A DNA stretch of 64,000 nucleotides from Istiophorus platypterus (Eukaryota; Chordata; Actinopteri; Istiophoriformes; Istiophoridae): assembly GCA_016859345.1 (NCBI GenBank), contig CM029115.1, positions 12,543,001 to 12,607,000 on the forward strand, in the 5' to 3' direction. Shown in pieces: positions 50,501 through 62,500 of the stretch. A model generated the notes under the pieces. That model was given only the letters and a program-made list of their open reading frames with translations, ran no database searches and had not been told where the DNA came from. The first letter of the stretch is position 1. Each line of letters starts with the position of its first letter. A program made the position numbers and the translations under genes.

Positions 50501-53500
50501 TCAGAAACAGGATACTCAGAAAGAATTTAAGGAGAGAATCCATCAAATTAACCACAAACTTACCCTCCTCACAATACAGCCCAGAGTAGCTTGGGAGGCA
50601 CACACAGGTGAAGGAAGCAAGCCCGTCAACACATGTACCTCCATTACGGCAAGGACTTGACTGGCATTCATCAATATCTTCATTGAGAAAAAGACAATCA
50701 ATAGCAGGGAAATGGCTGAAGCAACCTTAGGTCCCTAAGACAGTAAAACTAATTTTAGGATAAAATCAATAATTCTTGAGTTAAAGTTAATTCCAGATTC
50801 ATCTCACATTGAAAAAAAATAAAGTTTTAATATCATGAATCCTTGATGCACAATTTCCTACCTGTCTCACAACGTTCACCACTGTAACCTGGAGCACAGC
50901 TACAGGTATAGATGCTGCCAATTTTGTAGCAAGATCCTCCATTCAGACAAATGTCCTCTGTACATGAGTGAACCCCTGTTTCACATTTTTTTTAAAAATC
51001 AAAAAAAGGGTTTTATTTACAGAAATGTATTCTGAATTTACACATTTAGTTGTATTTCAATGAAAGCCTTCTGAAGAAACATACCAGGGATTTCAACAGT
51101 TTCGCCATCAACAGTGTGTCCAAAATCGAGTCCTGCGTCCAGACGGGCAGCTGTGTCCTCCCCTTTTATTGGCGGTTCTCCGCCAATAAGTGATGGAGGT
51201 ACAGTTGTGTCACTGCCCAGATTGTCATCCAAAAAAGATGATAGACTGGTAGCTCCAGATTCAATTAACACTGACTGGCTTTGTGCCTGAGCTGGAGACA
51301 CTGTGGTTAAATCTGCATGGGACCTTGCGGACATTTCAGTGTGAGGAGAGACAGCTCCCTGGATTTTACCCACAACTTTACCAGAGGTGCTATCAACACT
51401 AGCAGACACAACATTTGAAACTGTGGTAGCATCTACCTTGAATACAGTCTGTATTTCATCTGGGGACAGAGAGTGTTCCTCCATACTGTCGATATTTGGT
51501 GTCTTTCTAGTCATCAACTCTCCAGGCACGTTCTTAGAGGTGACAGACCCACTTTCAATCCCAGTGCTAAGGATGGAGGGGAACTTTGTTGTGGCTGATA
51601 GAAGCTCAGAGGTGATGTTCTCAACCTCATCACCTTTCATCTTAACAGTGCTTGCTGTGGTCATACTTAATTCTGAGCTGCTGGCGCTTTCTGAAACACT
51701 TCCAGAACTAAAGAGTGACACTGCGTTGACAGGAGGCATGACAGTGATCGGTACTGCTACTACAGGTGACCGAGTATCTTCTTCTTTTGAACTACTTTCA
51801 GTACTGCTCACTGAGTCAACAGACTTACTCTCAGATGTAAGAGAAACAGCAGGTGGTGTTGTAATCAACACCGCCTCTCCTTTTAATGTTGCAGTGTTGA
51901 GGTACGGTGGATCTGCCTCATATCCTGTTGGTAACTTGTCATCAAGCCTGTCATCTGGAAAAGATGATGTTTGGACATCTTTATCTGGAGATGGTTCAGT
52001 CTTGTCAGCACTTGAAATCTGGTCAAGAGTGGGTTCAACTGTCCCATCTTCAGCTGAGGCCAATAGAGTTTCAGCCACTGAAGAAGCAGCAGCAGGCAGA
52101 GTTGTTGATTCTGTAAACTGGCTTGTTTCATTACTTGCAAAAATAGGGTGAGTTTTGGTCAGGGACACTTCATCGGAGGAAAGATCAGTGTGAGGTCGAT
52201 ATGCTAGTGTTATCTCTGACTTGACTTGTTCAAATGATTCCTGGGAAGTTATTACGTCTTGTACAGGGGAAACGGTTGTTGCAAACTGGACGGTAACATT
52301 GGGCTGTGATGGTACAAGGACATCTGAAGTAGATTCAGCGGAGATGCGTTCAGCTGGGATTGTGGTGACCACTACTTCAGTGTCTTTGCTTGTAGAGATT
52401 TTTGCAGAATGTATGACACCAGTGGGTTGATGCGTAATTTTTAGATCTGAATCTTGTGTCTCCTGGTTTTCAGAATCTGTAGATCCTGACTCGAGAGTAA
52501 CTGATGTCTCCGTTGACTTGACAGTGCTGGTCACAGCAGGGGATTGTGTTCCATATGCTTCAGTGAAGTCAATGTCTTTGTCTGAACTCTCTTCAGTATC
52601 AGTTAAAACTTCTTTGGTTAAAGGTGCTTGGCTTGGTGCCTCAACTGTCTTATCTTCCAGTGATGTGGTTGTAACTTCAGTCTGGGGAGTCACATCACTA
52701 GACTCAAAGTGCTGGCTTGTCTCCTCATTGGGTAACACTGGGGTGGTTGTGGCCAACACAGTTTTCTCAGAGATGTCACTGTAGGGATGATGTGTGAATG
52801 CAATCTCAGACCTTGCCTGCTCGAAAGTCACATCAGCTAGTGCTGAATGTGGTTCTGGGTCAAAAGTGGTTACAAACTGAACCATCATATGAGGTTGTGA
52901 AGTGCTTTGTAGAAAAGAAACTGTGGCTGTAGAAATAGAGTCTTTTGTAGAGATAGAGGTGATGTGGTCCCCCGTACTCTCTTCATGTGCTGGAGTTGAT
53001 GTTGCTTCATCGGTAAGGGGTGACTCTGTTTTTGACAATGATGCCTTGTCTGCCTCTAAGGTCATCCCATTCATTTGAATTTCATCCTCTTGAGTCACTG
53101 GGACTGGTTTCTCTGTACTGACCATAGAGTATACTGCAGTGGCTGCAGTCTTCTTACTCTCAGATGTCACTATCTTAGGTGAGACAGTTTTGGCATCTGC
53201 TATCTGAACCCCAGAGCCCTCCTCATCTGTAATATCTGTGATACTTGACACTAAATATGTACTAGTGCTGTATGGAGGAGATAATGTTGTGGATAGCATT
53301 TTGTCAGTTTTTATTGTACTGTTCAAAGTAGAAGCTGTTTGTGTCACAGGTTCTGTCACATGGGTGTGATCATCTAATCTATCCTTCCCAGTAACATCAG
53401 GAGAAGATGTGACAGTTGGCTTCTTGGTGCTATAAAGACTGGAAGCAGCACTCGATACTGAAATGTCATTCTCCCTATTGCCAGCTTCAGTTGAAGTAAC

Positions 53501-56500
53501 TGAAAATGTTACCAGGTCAGCCTTCACTGTTGAAGCTGTCAGTATCCCTGAAGTTTGATCATTTGAGGTTTCTGTATCATTAACATCTGTGGCATAAGTG
53601 ACAGATGGTTCCCCTGTGCTGTAGAGGAATGAAGAAGCACTTGCTGGCAAGTCTGAATCTTTTCCCATGGAAGTTCTAAGTGAGGTTGCTGAGATTTGTT
53701 CGGCTCTAACCGTTGTAATTACTCCCTTGGTGAATATACTTTGGTCATGATCTCCTGAAATTTTCTCATCAGTATCTCCCATGTTGAGGGCAATTGTTCC
53801 TTTCTCAGTGCTGAACAGTGGTGAGTCTGTAGATGTCATTACTTTTTCAGATGCTGCCCATCCATCCACAGAGGACACTGAAGTTTTCTCTGAGGTATCC
53901 CCCACAGAACCTTCATCAGAATCATCATCACCTGAAGATTCATCATCAGATACGATACTGGTTGTTTTAACTGTGCCAGGTGCAGTGGACACCAGCGTGT
54001 GTGGTGTGACAGTGACTGAATATACAATAGCTGGTATGGAAATGGATGAACTTAAGGATTCTTCAGTCGTGTCATAACTTGTGGATATTATAGTGGTGGG
54101 TGATGATGTCATGAATTTTTCTTTTTCATCTGTGCTACTCATAAACTCTTCACTGAATGCTGTAGTGACTGACGTGGTGTCTGTTGTTTCAGGTAAGGTT
54201 TGAGAAGGCAAAGACAAGGATGTAGGGATCTCAGTGATAGACTCTGTGACATTAGCAATGGTTTCCTGACCTGATAAATTATCCTCCAACAGGCCAGGAA
54301 TGGGTTTCGTATGAGTCTCAACATGGAAAACTGCATGTGGGGTAGATAAATCATATCTTTTGTCAGAGCTTGACTTTGTGGACACAGTGGCAGCTGAGGT
54401 CGCAGGTGGTGTTGATGTAACTGTCTCTTCACCTGATGCCTCATAAGAAGAAACATCATCAAGAGATGATGGTTTTGAAGTGGACAATGAATATTCAGAA
54501 GATGTTGAAGCTAATGATAAATCAGTGGCTGAGGTTGCATGTAACATTACTGATGAAGGAGTAAAGAAGGTGCCACCATCAGTGCCTGAACCCTCTGCTT
54601 CTTCTATTATATCCAACTTTTGTGTCATTGTAACCGCTGTGATGCCTCCAGCTTCCTCTGTCTGGATGGTTGGGTAATGTGAAGAAGAGGGAGCTATGGA
54701 GATGGTATCTGCATCAATGATAGTATCATCTGTACTGATAAACTCAGGAGTGGGGGTGCCTTCCCTAGTAATGTCTTTGACTTCAGAAAACAGCTCATCT
54801 TCATCCTTTATATCCTCTGTGAATATGATGGTACTGCTGGTTGACGGTTTAGACACATGCAAGACCATGGTAGGCGTTTGCTCAGTTAGGTCAGTCTTAC
54901 TTGGAGTAATGATCACAACTTGTTGGTCTGTAACACTCTGATATATAATGGAGGGAACTGGCGTGGACATGGCTGTGAATCCATTTTGCTCATGTTCACT
55001 GCTGGAGCTTACTGTGGTAAAGTCAAATGTAGTTTGATCACCAACTGAGGTATGAGGCGACATAGTTGTATAGGACGACTGCATTATGTGCTCCGCTACA
55101 ATTTCATCCTTCTCAGTGCTTGAAATAGGAGTCTGTGTTGCTTCAGATTGAATGCGGGAATCTGGAGTAATTTCACCCTCCTGTGTGGAAAAACGTTCCT
55201 CAGATGTTGTTACTGAAACAAAGATTTCAGTTTCCCCTGTTGCTTCTCTAAATGTGACATTCTCTATCACTGATGGCTTGGATTGGAACATCTCAGTGGT
55301 TTGGTCACCAGAACCCTCTCTCTCTGTGAAAGTGAAATCTGGACTTTGTTTTGATTTCTCAGTTGCAAAGGGATTTGTGTAAGCTTGGTCGGCATGTGTG
55401 ATAGTATATACTGTTGTGATATTCGACTTCTCAGTGCTGTAGAGAGAAGAAGCTGCAGCAAGAGTTGATTGTGGAATATCAGATGTTCCACTTACATGTG
55501 CCGTTGTTGTAGGTTTCACTGTGCTGAATAGGGAAGAGGCTGTACTCCTTGTACCATCAGAAGACTCTGTGTTATAATTAGCTGAAGATGACACTGAAGA
55601 CATCTGAGAGATCATAACAGCTGAGCTCCCCTGGACCATTGAAGTATGGGTTTCTGGAAACACTGTTGTCTTTTCGGTACTATACAAAGAGGAGCCTGTG
55701 GTACCAGTGTGTTTTTGTGTAATAACATCATAAGTGGACTTAAAAGTTGTTTGGTCACTTGGGCTCTCCTCTGTGCCAGCAATAGAACTAGAAGTTGCCT
55801 GTTTTGCAGTAGCTACCGTGATGGACATCATAGGAGGGCTTGTCACTGGTATAAATGTAGTTGACTCGTCAAAAGAGTCAGCACCTGAACTCTCATCCTC
55901 TACAGCAGAGTCATCTGTGAAGACCCCACTGCCCTGCTCAGTACTGTAAATCGCAGTGCTTGTCATGTGTGGAGATTGGGTTGATGACATAAATTCCTTT
56001 GTAAGCTCTGTGATGGATTGTTTTGAGGATGCAGTGCTTAAGATTTCATATGTGCCCTCAGTGTCATCTATCTCAGTCTCATCAGTGGCCACAGTAAATA
56101 CTTCCTGGGGTTTTGTGGTAGTCTCGATGGATAACTCTGCACCAGAACCATCTGGACTTGACTCCAAATCATCCTCTTCAGGTGGGCCACCAGAGCTCTC
56201 CATGTCGATGTAAGTAGACTTGTCGTTGGGGGTAAACACTGTGTCACTAGGGATTGCCATGGGCTGAGACAATTCAAATGTAAAGGGACTTGTTGTGACA
56301 GTTGTATGCTCTCTATCGCTTTCTTCCACAAAAAATGCTGATGTGATTTCTGGTCTAAATGTGGTTGTTACTAAGGTTGTTTGTTCTACAGAGGGTTGCT
56401 CAGCTGCTTTTGGCGTTTCCAGGGGAGTTTCATTTGTTGATGCAGGTATGTAATCTCCCGAGCTGTCCTCCCCACTAAACTCACCACTTCCTGACTCAGA

Positions 56501-59500
56501 CACTGATAGTGTCATTGCCTCAGTTGTGGTAGATGTGCTGGGGGAGACATCAAACTGGGTAGCATTTGTTGACTCCTCTGTAATGAACTTTGGTGAGGAC
56601 TGGGGTGATAATTCAAAGCCGGGCTGTGATGTGCTCTGAGTCTCAGCGATATGATTTTCATTTGTTGCTGCAGAAAATGGCGATTCACTTTGAGATTCAG
56701 TGGGGTCAGTTGGTAGCACAGATGTTGGTTTCTTGGTACTGTAGCGAGAAGAGGCTATGGTTACAAGAGATTTAAAAACTTTAGGTGTTTCAGTTTCAGG
56801 TGATGCTGTTGTAAATAATGGCTTCTCAGTCCCAATCCCTGAAGATACTAGGGTAGCCTTACTTGTTTCTTTTAACAGAACCGCTGCAATGGATGTTTCA
56901 TTTGTTGCACTGCTCTTAGTAGTTTCTGCAAACACTGCTGCTGGTGTCTCAGTACTAAACATGGAAGAAACAGGGGTAGTAGCAACATCATCTGAACCCT
57001 CTTTATCGGTAAACAATGACCTTGGGCTGGGTGGAAAAGCACTGCTAGTAGCTTTGACTGTTGGTCTAACAAAGGGAGGCAAGAATTCAACTAATGTGAA
57101 GTCAGTGCTGATGCTGTAGTCCACTTCCTCATCTGGATGTACTGAGGATGTAACATCGGAAGCGGTCACAGCAGAGATCTGAGTAAACACAGCAGAGGTT
57201 CGGTCCCCAGAGCCCTCTTCATGCACCATGCTAGTTGAAGCCAGAGTAGGTTTTTCAGTACTATAAAGAGATGAAGTAACAACTGTAGTTGGTCTTGGAA
57301 CTGCTACACTTGGACTTCCACCTGTTTTCATCACAGGTTTCAATGTGCTGATTACAGAAGGTGATAAGACATTCATGGTAGGAGATGGAGGTTCCTTGGT
57401 TAACATATTGCCAGACGTTTGACTTCCGGTACTCTCCTCAGTGGCAGTTGTGACCAAAATCTCTGTTTCTGGAGTCGACATGTGCCTTTCTGTGGTCTTT
57501 TCTGTATCAGAAGAAATCGATTTATCTGTACTGTATAAAGAAGATGTAATGACAGTAGATTCAGAGCTATAACTTGTTCCAGTGTCGAGTGATGCAGTTG
57601 TTACTGCCGGTTTTTCTGTGCTGAACACTGAAGAAATTGGGACTGATGTTTTACTGGCAATTTCGATAGTAATATCAGGAGTTTGATGATTGAACTCATT
57701 GTCATCAATGATAGGAATGGAAGGGCTTGTGGAGCCTGGAGACGTGGTGACTGTTTCCTGGGAACTACCAATAACTATAGCAGGGTTACTGTTTGGCACT
57801 ACTGTTTGTTCTGTACTTGGCAACAAAGAAAGGCTGGATGATTCCTCTGCAACTATTTCAGTTGTTTGACCTGTTAAGATATCACCCTCTGTAACAGTGA
57901 GTGCAGAACTAGTCTCAAATTCATCAATTATTGGGATGGCTGGGGTGGCAGCAATTTTTGAAGCATCACTTGTTTCAGATTCATGTGATGCTGGGACTGA
58001 TGGTGAGTCTGTCCTCAACGTTGAAGTTCTTGTCGTGAAGACTGACTCTTCAGCAAACTCATTAGCGCCGTCACCAGAACTCTCTGTATCTGTGGTAGTG
58101 AAGAACGATGATGCTTCAGGCTTAGTAGTTGATCCACTGATGGGAGGAATGGACTCCACCATTATAGGCGTTCTGACAATTTCTTCATCCTCAGTGTCTG
58201 GAACAGTAGACGATATAATAGAAGCCAAACTTGGAATCACTGTCGTTGAGCTTGCTAAAGTCTTATCAGAGGTGGGAGAAGCAGATGGTTCCCCTGTAAG
58301 TGACGGCATTTTTGTTTTTTCTGTTTCAAGACTCTCCTTTAATTCTGGTACTGTTGCTGTTGGGGTCACAGTGCTGAATAAAGATGAAGATTTACTTGTG
58401 ACAAAGGAGGTTGGGCTGAACATCTCTGGGGTTTGGTCACCTGAGTACTCTTCATCTACTAAAGTGATGATGGGAAATACGTCAGTTTGACCAGTAACGG
58501 GAGATAATGATGGCTTTTCTGTCTGATCTTTGATTTCACTGTCTTTTTCCACAACTGGCTGTGCTGTTGGCTTCTCTGTGCTGTACAATGAAGATGCTGT
58601 AGGAGCTGAAGTGTCTTTGATGGGCAGACCAGTTTTCTCTTCAACTGAGCTCTCCTCATTTGTTGTTGGGAAGGTAAAACTTTTTTCTGGTGTTACTGAA
58701 TCTTCCCCTGTCTGACTTTTGGTAACAGTTTCTTGTGTTCCAGGTGACAGGGATGTCAGTTTCACAGTACTGTAGAGTGATGTCGCTGGGGTGGCAGCGG
58801 TTTTTGAAGTATCACTTGTTTCAGATTCATGTGATGCTGGGACTGATGGTGAGTCTGTCCTCAACGTTGAAGTTCTTGTTGTGAAGACTGACTCTTCAGC
58901 TAACTCATTAGCGCTGTCACCAGAACTCTCTGTATCTGTGGTAATGAAGAACGATGATGCTTCAGGCTTAGCAGTTGATCCACTGATGGGAGGAATGGAC
59001 TCCACCATTATAGGCGTTCTGACAATTTCTTCATCCTCAGTGTCTGGAACAGTAGACGATATAATAGAAGCCAAACTTGGAATCACTGTTGCTGAGCTTA
59101 CTAAAGTCTTATCAGAGGTGGGAGAAGCAGATGGTTCCCCTGTAAGTGACGGCATTTTTGTTTTTTCTGTTTCAAGACTCTCCTTTAATTCTGGTACTGT
59201 TGCTGTTGGGGTCACAGTGCTGAATAAAGATGAAGATTGACCTGTGACAAAGGAGGTTGGGCTGAACATCTCTGGGGTTTGGTCACCTGAGTACTCTTCA
59301 TCTACTAAAGTGATGATGGGAAATACGTCAGTTTGACCAGTAACGGGAGATAATGAGGGCTTTTCTGTCTGATCTGTGATTTCACTGTATTGTTCCACAA
59401 CTGGCTGTGCTGTTGGCTTCTCTGTGCTGTACAATGAAGATGCTGTAGGAGCTGAAGTGTCTTTGATGGGCAGACCAGTTTTCTCTTCAACTGAGCTCTC

Positions 59501-62500
59501 CTCATTTGTTGTTGGGAAGGTAAAACTTTTTTCTGGTGTTACTGAATCTTCCCCTGTCTGACTTTTGGTAACAGTTTCTTGTGTTCCAGGTGACAGGGAT
59601 GTCAGTTTCACAGTACTGTAGAGTGATGTGGCTGGGGTGGCAGCGGTTTTTGAAGCATCACTTGTTTCAGATTCATGTGATGCTGGGACTGATGGTGAGT
59701 CTGTCCTCAACGTTGAAGTTCTTGTCGTGAAGACTGACTCTTCAGCAAACTCATTAGCGCCGTCACCAGAAATATCTGTATCTGTGGTAATGAGGGACGA
59801 TGATGCTTCAGGCTTAGCAGTTGATCCACTGATGGGAGGAATGGACTCCACCATTGTAGGCGTTCTGACAATTTCTTCATCCTCAGTGTCTGGAACAGTA
59901 GACGATATAATAGAAGCCAAACTTGGAATCACTGTTGCTGAGCTTGCTAAAGTCTTATCAGAGGTGGGAGAAGCAGATGGTTCCCCTGTAAGTGGCGGCA
60001 TTTTTGTTTTTTCTGTTTCAAGACTCTCCTTTAATTCTGGTACTGTTGCTGTTGGGGTCACAGTGTTGAATAAAGATGAAGATTTACTTGTGACAAAGGA
60101 GGTTGGGCTGAACATCTCTGGGGTTTGGTCACCTGAGTACTCTTCATCTACTAAAGTGATGATGGGAAATACGTCAGTTTGACCAGTAACGGGAGATAAT
60201 GATGGCTTTTCAGTCTGATCTTTGATTTCACTGTCTTGTTCCACAACTGGCTGTGCTGTTGGCTTCTCTGTGCTGTACAATGAAGATGCTGTAGGAGCTG
60301 AAGTGTCTTTGATGGGCAGACCAGTTTTCTCTTCAACTGAGCTGTCCTCATTTGTTGTTGGGAAGGTAAAACTTTTTTCTGGTGTTACTGAATCTTCCCC
60401 TGTCTGACTTTTGGTAACAGTTTCTTGTGTTCCAGGTGACAGGGATGTCAGTTTCACAGTACTGTAGAGTGATGTGGCTGGGGTGGCAGCGGTTTTTGAA
60501 GCATCACTTGTTTCAGATTCATGTGATGCTGGGACTGATGGTGAGTCTGTCCCCAACATTGAAGGGTAAGTTCTTGTCGTGAAGACTGACTCTTCAGCAA
60601 ACTCATTAGCGCTGTCACCAGAACTCTCTGTATCTGTGGTAATGAAGAACGATGATGCTTCAGGCTTAGCAGTTGATCCACTGATGGGAGGAATGGACTC
60701 CACCATTATAGGCGTTCTGAAAATTTCTTCATCCTCAGCTTCTGGAATAGTAGACGATATAATAGAAGCCAAACTTGGAATCACTGTCGTTGAGCTTGCT
60801 AAAGTCTTATCAGAGGTGGGAGAAGCAGATGGTTCCCCTGTAAGTGGCGGCATTTTTGTTTTTTCTGTTTCAAGACTCTCCTTTAATTCTGGTACTGTTG
60901 CTGTTGGGGTCACAGTGCTGAATAAAGATGAAGATTTACTTGTGACAAAGGAGGTTGGGCTGAACATCTCTGGGGTTTGGTCACCTGAGTACTCTTCATC
61001 TACTAAAGTGATGATGGGAAATACGTCAGTTTGACCAGTAACGGGAGATAATGAGGGCTTTTCTGTCTGATCTGTGATTTCACTGTCTTGTTCCACAACT
61101 GGCTGTGCTGTTGGCTTCTCTGTGCTGTACAATGAAGATGCTGTAGGAGCTGAAGTGACTTTGATGGGCAGACCAGTTTTCTCTTCAACTGAGCTCTCCT
61201 CATTTGTTGTTGGGAAGGTAAAACTTTTTTCTGGTGTTACTGAATCTTCCCCTGTCTGACTTTTGGTAACAGTTTCTTGTGTTCCAGGTGACAGGGATGT
61301 CGGTTTCACAGTACTGTAGAGTGATGTGGCTGGGGTGGCAGCGGTTTTTGAAGCATCACTTGTTTCAGATTCATGTGATGCTGGGACTGATGGTGAGTCT
61401 GTCCCCAACATTGAAGGGTAAGTTCTTGTCGTGAAGACTGACTCTTCAGCTAACTCATTAGCGCTGTCACCAGAACTCTCTGTATCTGTGGTAATGAGGA
61501 ACGATGATGCTTCAGGCTTAGCAGTTGATCCACTGATGGGAGGAATGGACTCCACCATTGTAGGCGTTCTGACAATTTCTTCATCCTCAGTGTCTGGAAC
61601 AGTAGACGATATAATAGAAGCCAAACTTGGAATCACTGTTGCTGAGCTTACTAAAGTCTTATCAGAGGTCGGAGAAGCAGATGGTTCCCCTGTAAGTGGC
61701 GGCATTTTTGTTTTTTCTGTTTCAAGACTCTCCTTTAATTCTGGTACTGTTGCTGTTGGGGTCACAGTGCTGAATAAAGATGAAGATTTACTTGTGACAA
61801 AGGAGGTTGGGCTGAACATCTCTGGGGTTTGGTCACCTGAGTACTCTTCATCTACTAAAGTGATGATGGGAAATACGTCAGTTTGACCAGTAACGGGAGA
61901 TAATGAGGGCTTTTCAGTCTGATCTTTGATTTCACTGTCTTTTTCCACAACTGGCTGTGCTGTTGGCTTCTCTGTGCTGTACAATGAAGATGCTGTAGGA
62001 GCTGAAGTGTCTTTGATGGGCAGACCAGTTTTCTCTTCAACTGAGCTCTCCTCATTTGTTGTTGGGAAGGTAAAACTTTTTTCTGGTGTTACTGAATCTT
62101 CCTCTGTCTGACTTTTGGTAACAGTTTCTTGTGTTCCAGGTGACAGGGATGTCGGTTTCACAGTACTGTAGAGTGATGTGGCTGGGGTGGCAGCGGTTTT
62201 TGAAGTATCACTTGTTTCAGATTCATGTGATGCTGGGACTGATGGTGAGTCTGTCCTCAAAGTTGAAGGGTAGGTGGCCACAGGTGGCAAAGTCTGATCT
62301 ATTAAAGCCTCCATACCACTGACACTGGTTGCAGTATCCTCACTATTATCCACTCTTTGGTCAGGTGAGTATTTACTGAAAAATTCAGTGAATGAAGCCA
62401 TTGTTGTCTCAATAATTTCAATAGCACTGTATAAGGGGGAAGCAGTGGTTGCAGTGGTTTCATTAGAAGGAAGAGATGTTTCATCTTGTTTCCTTTCTTC

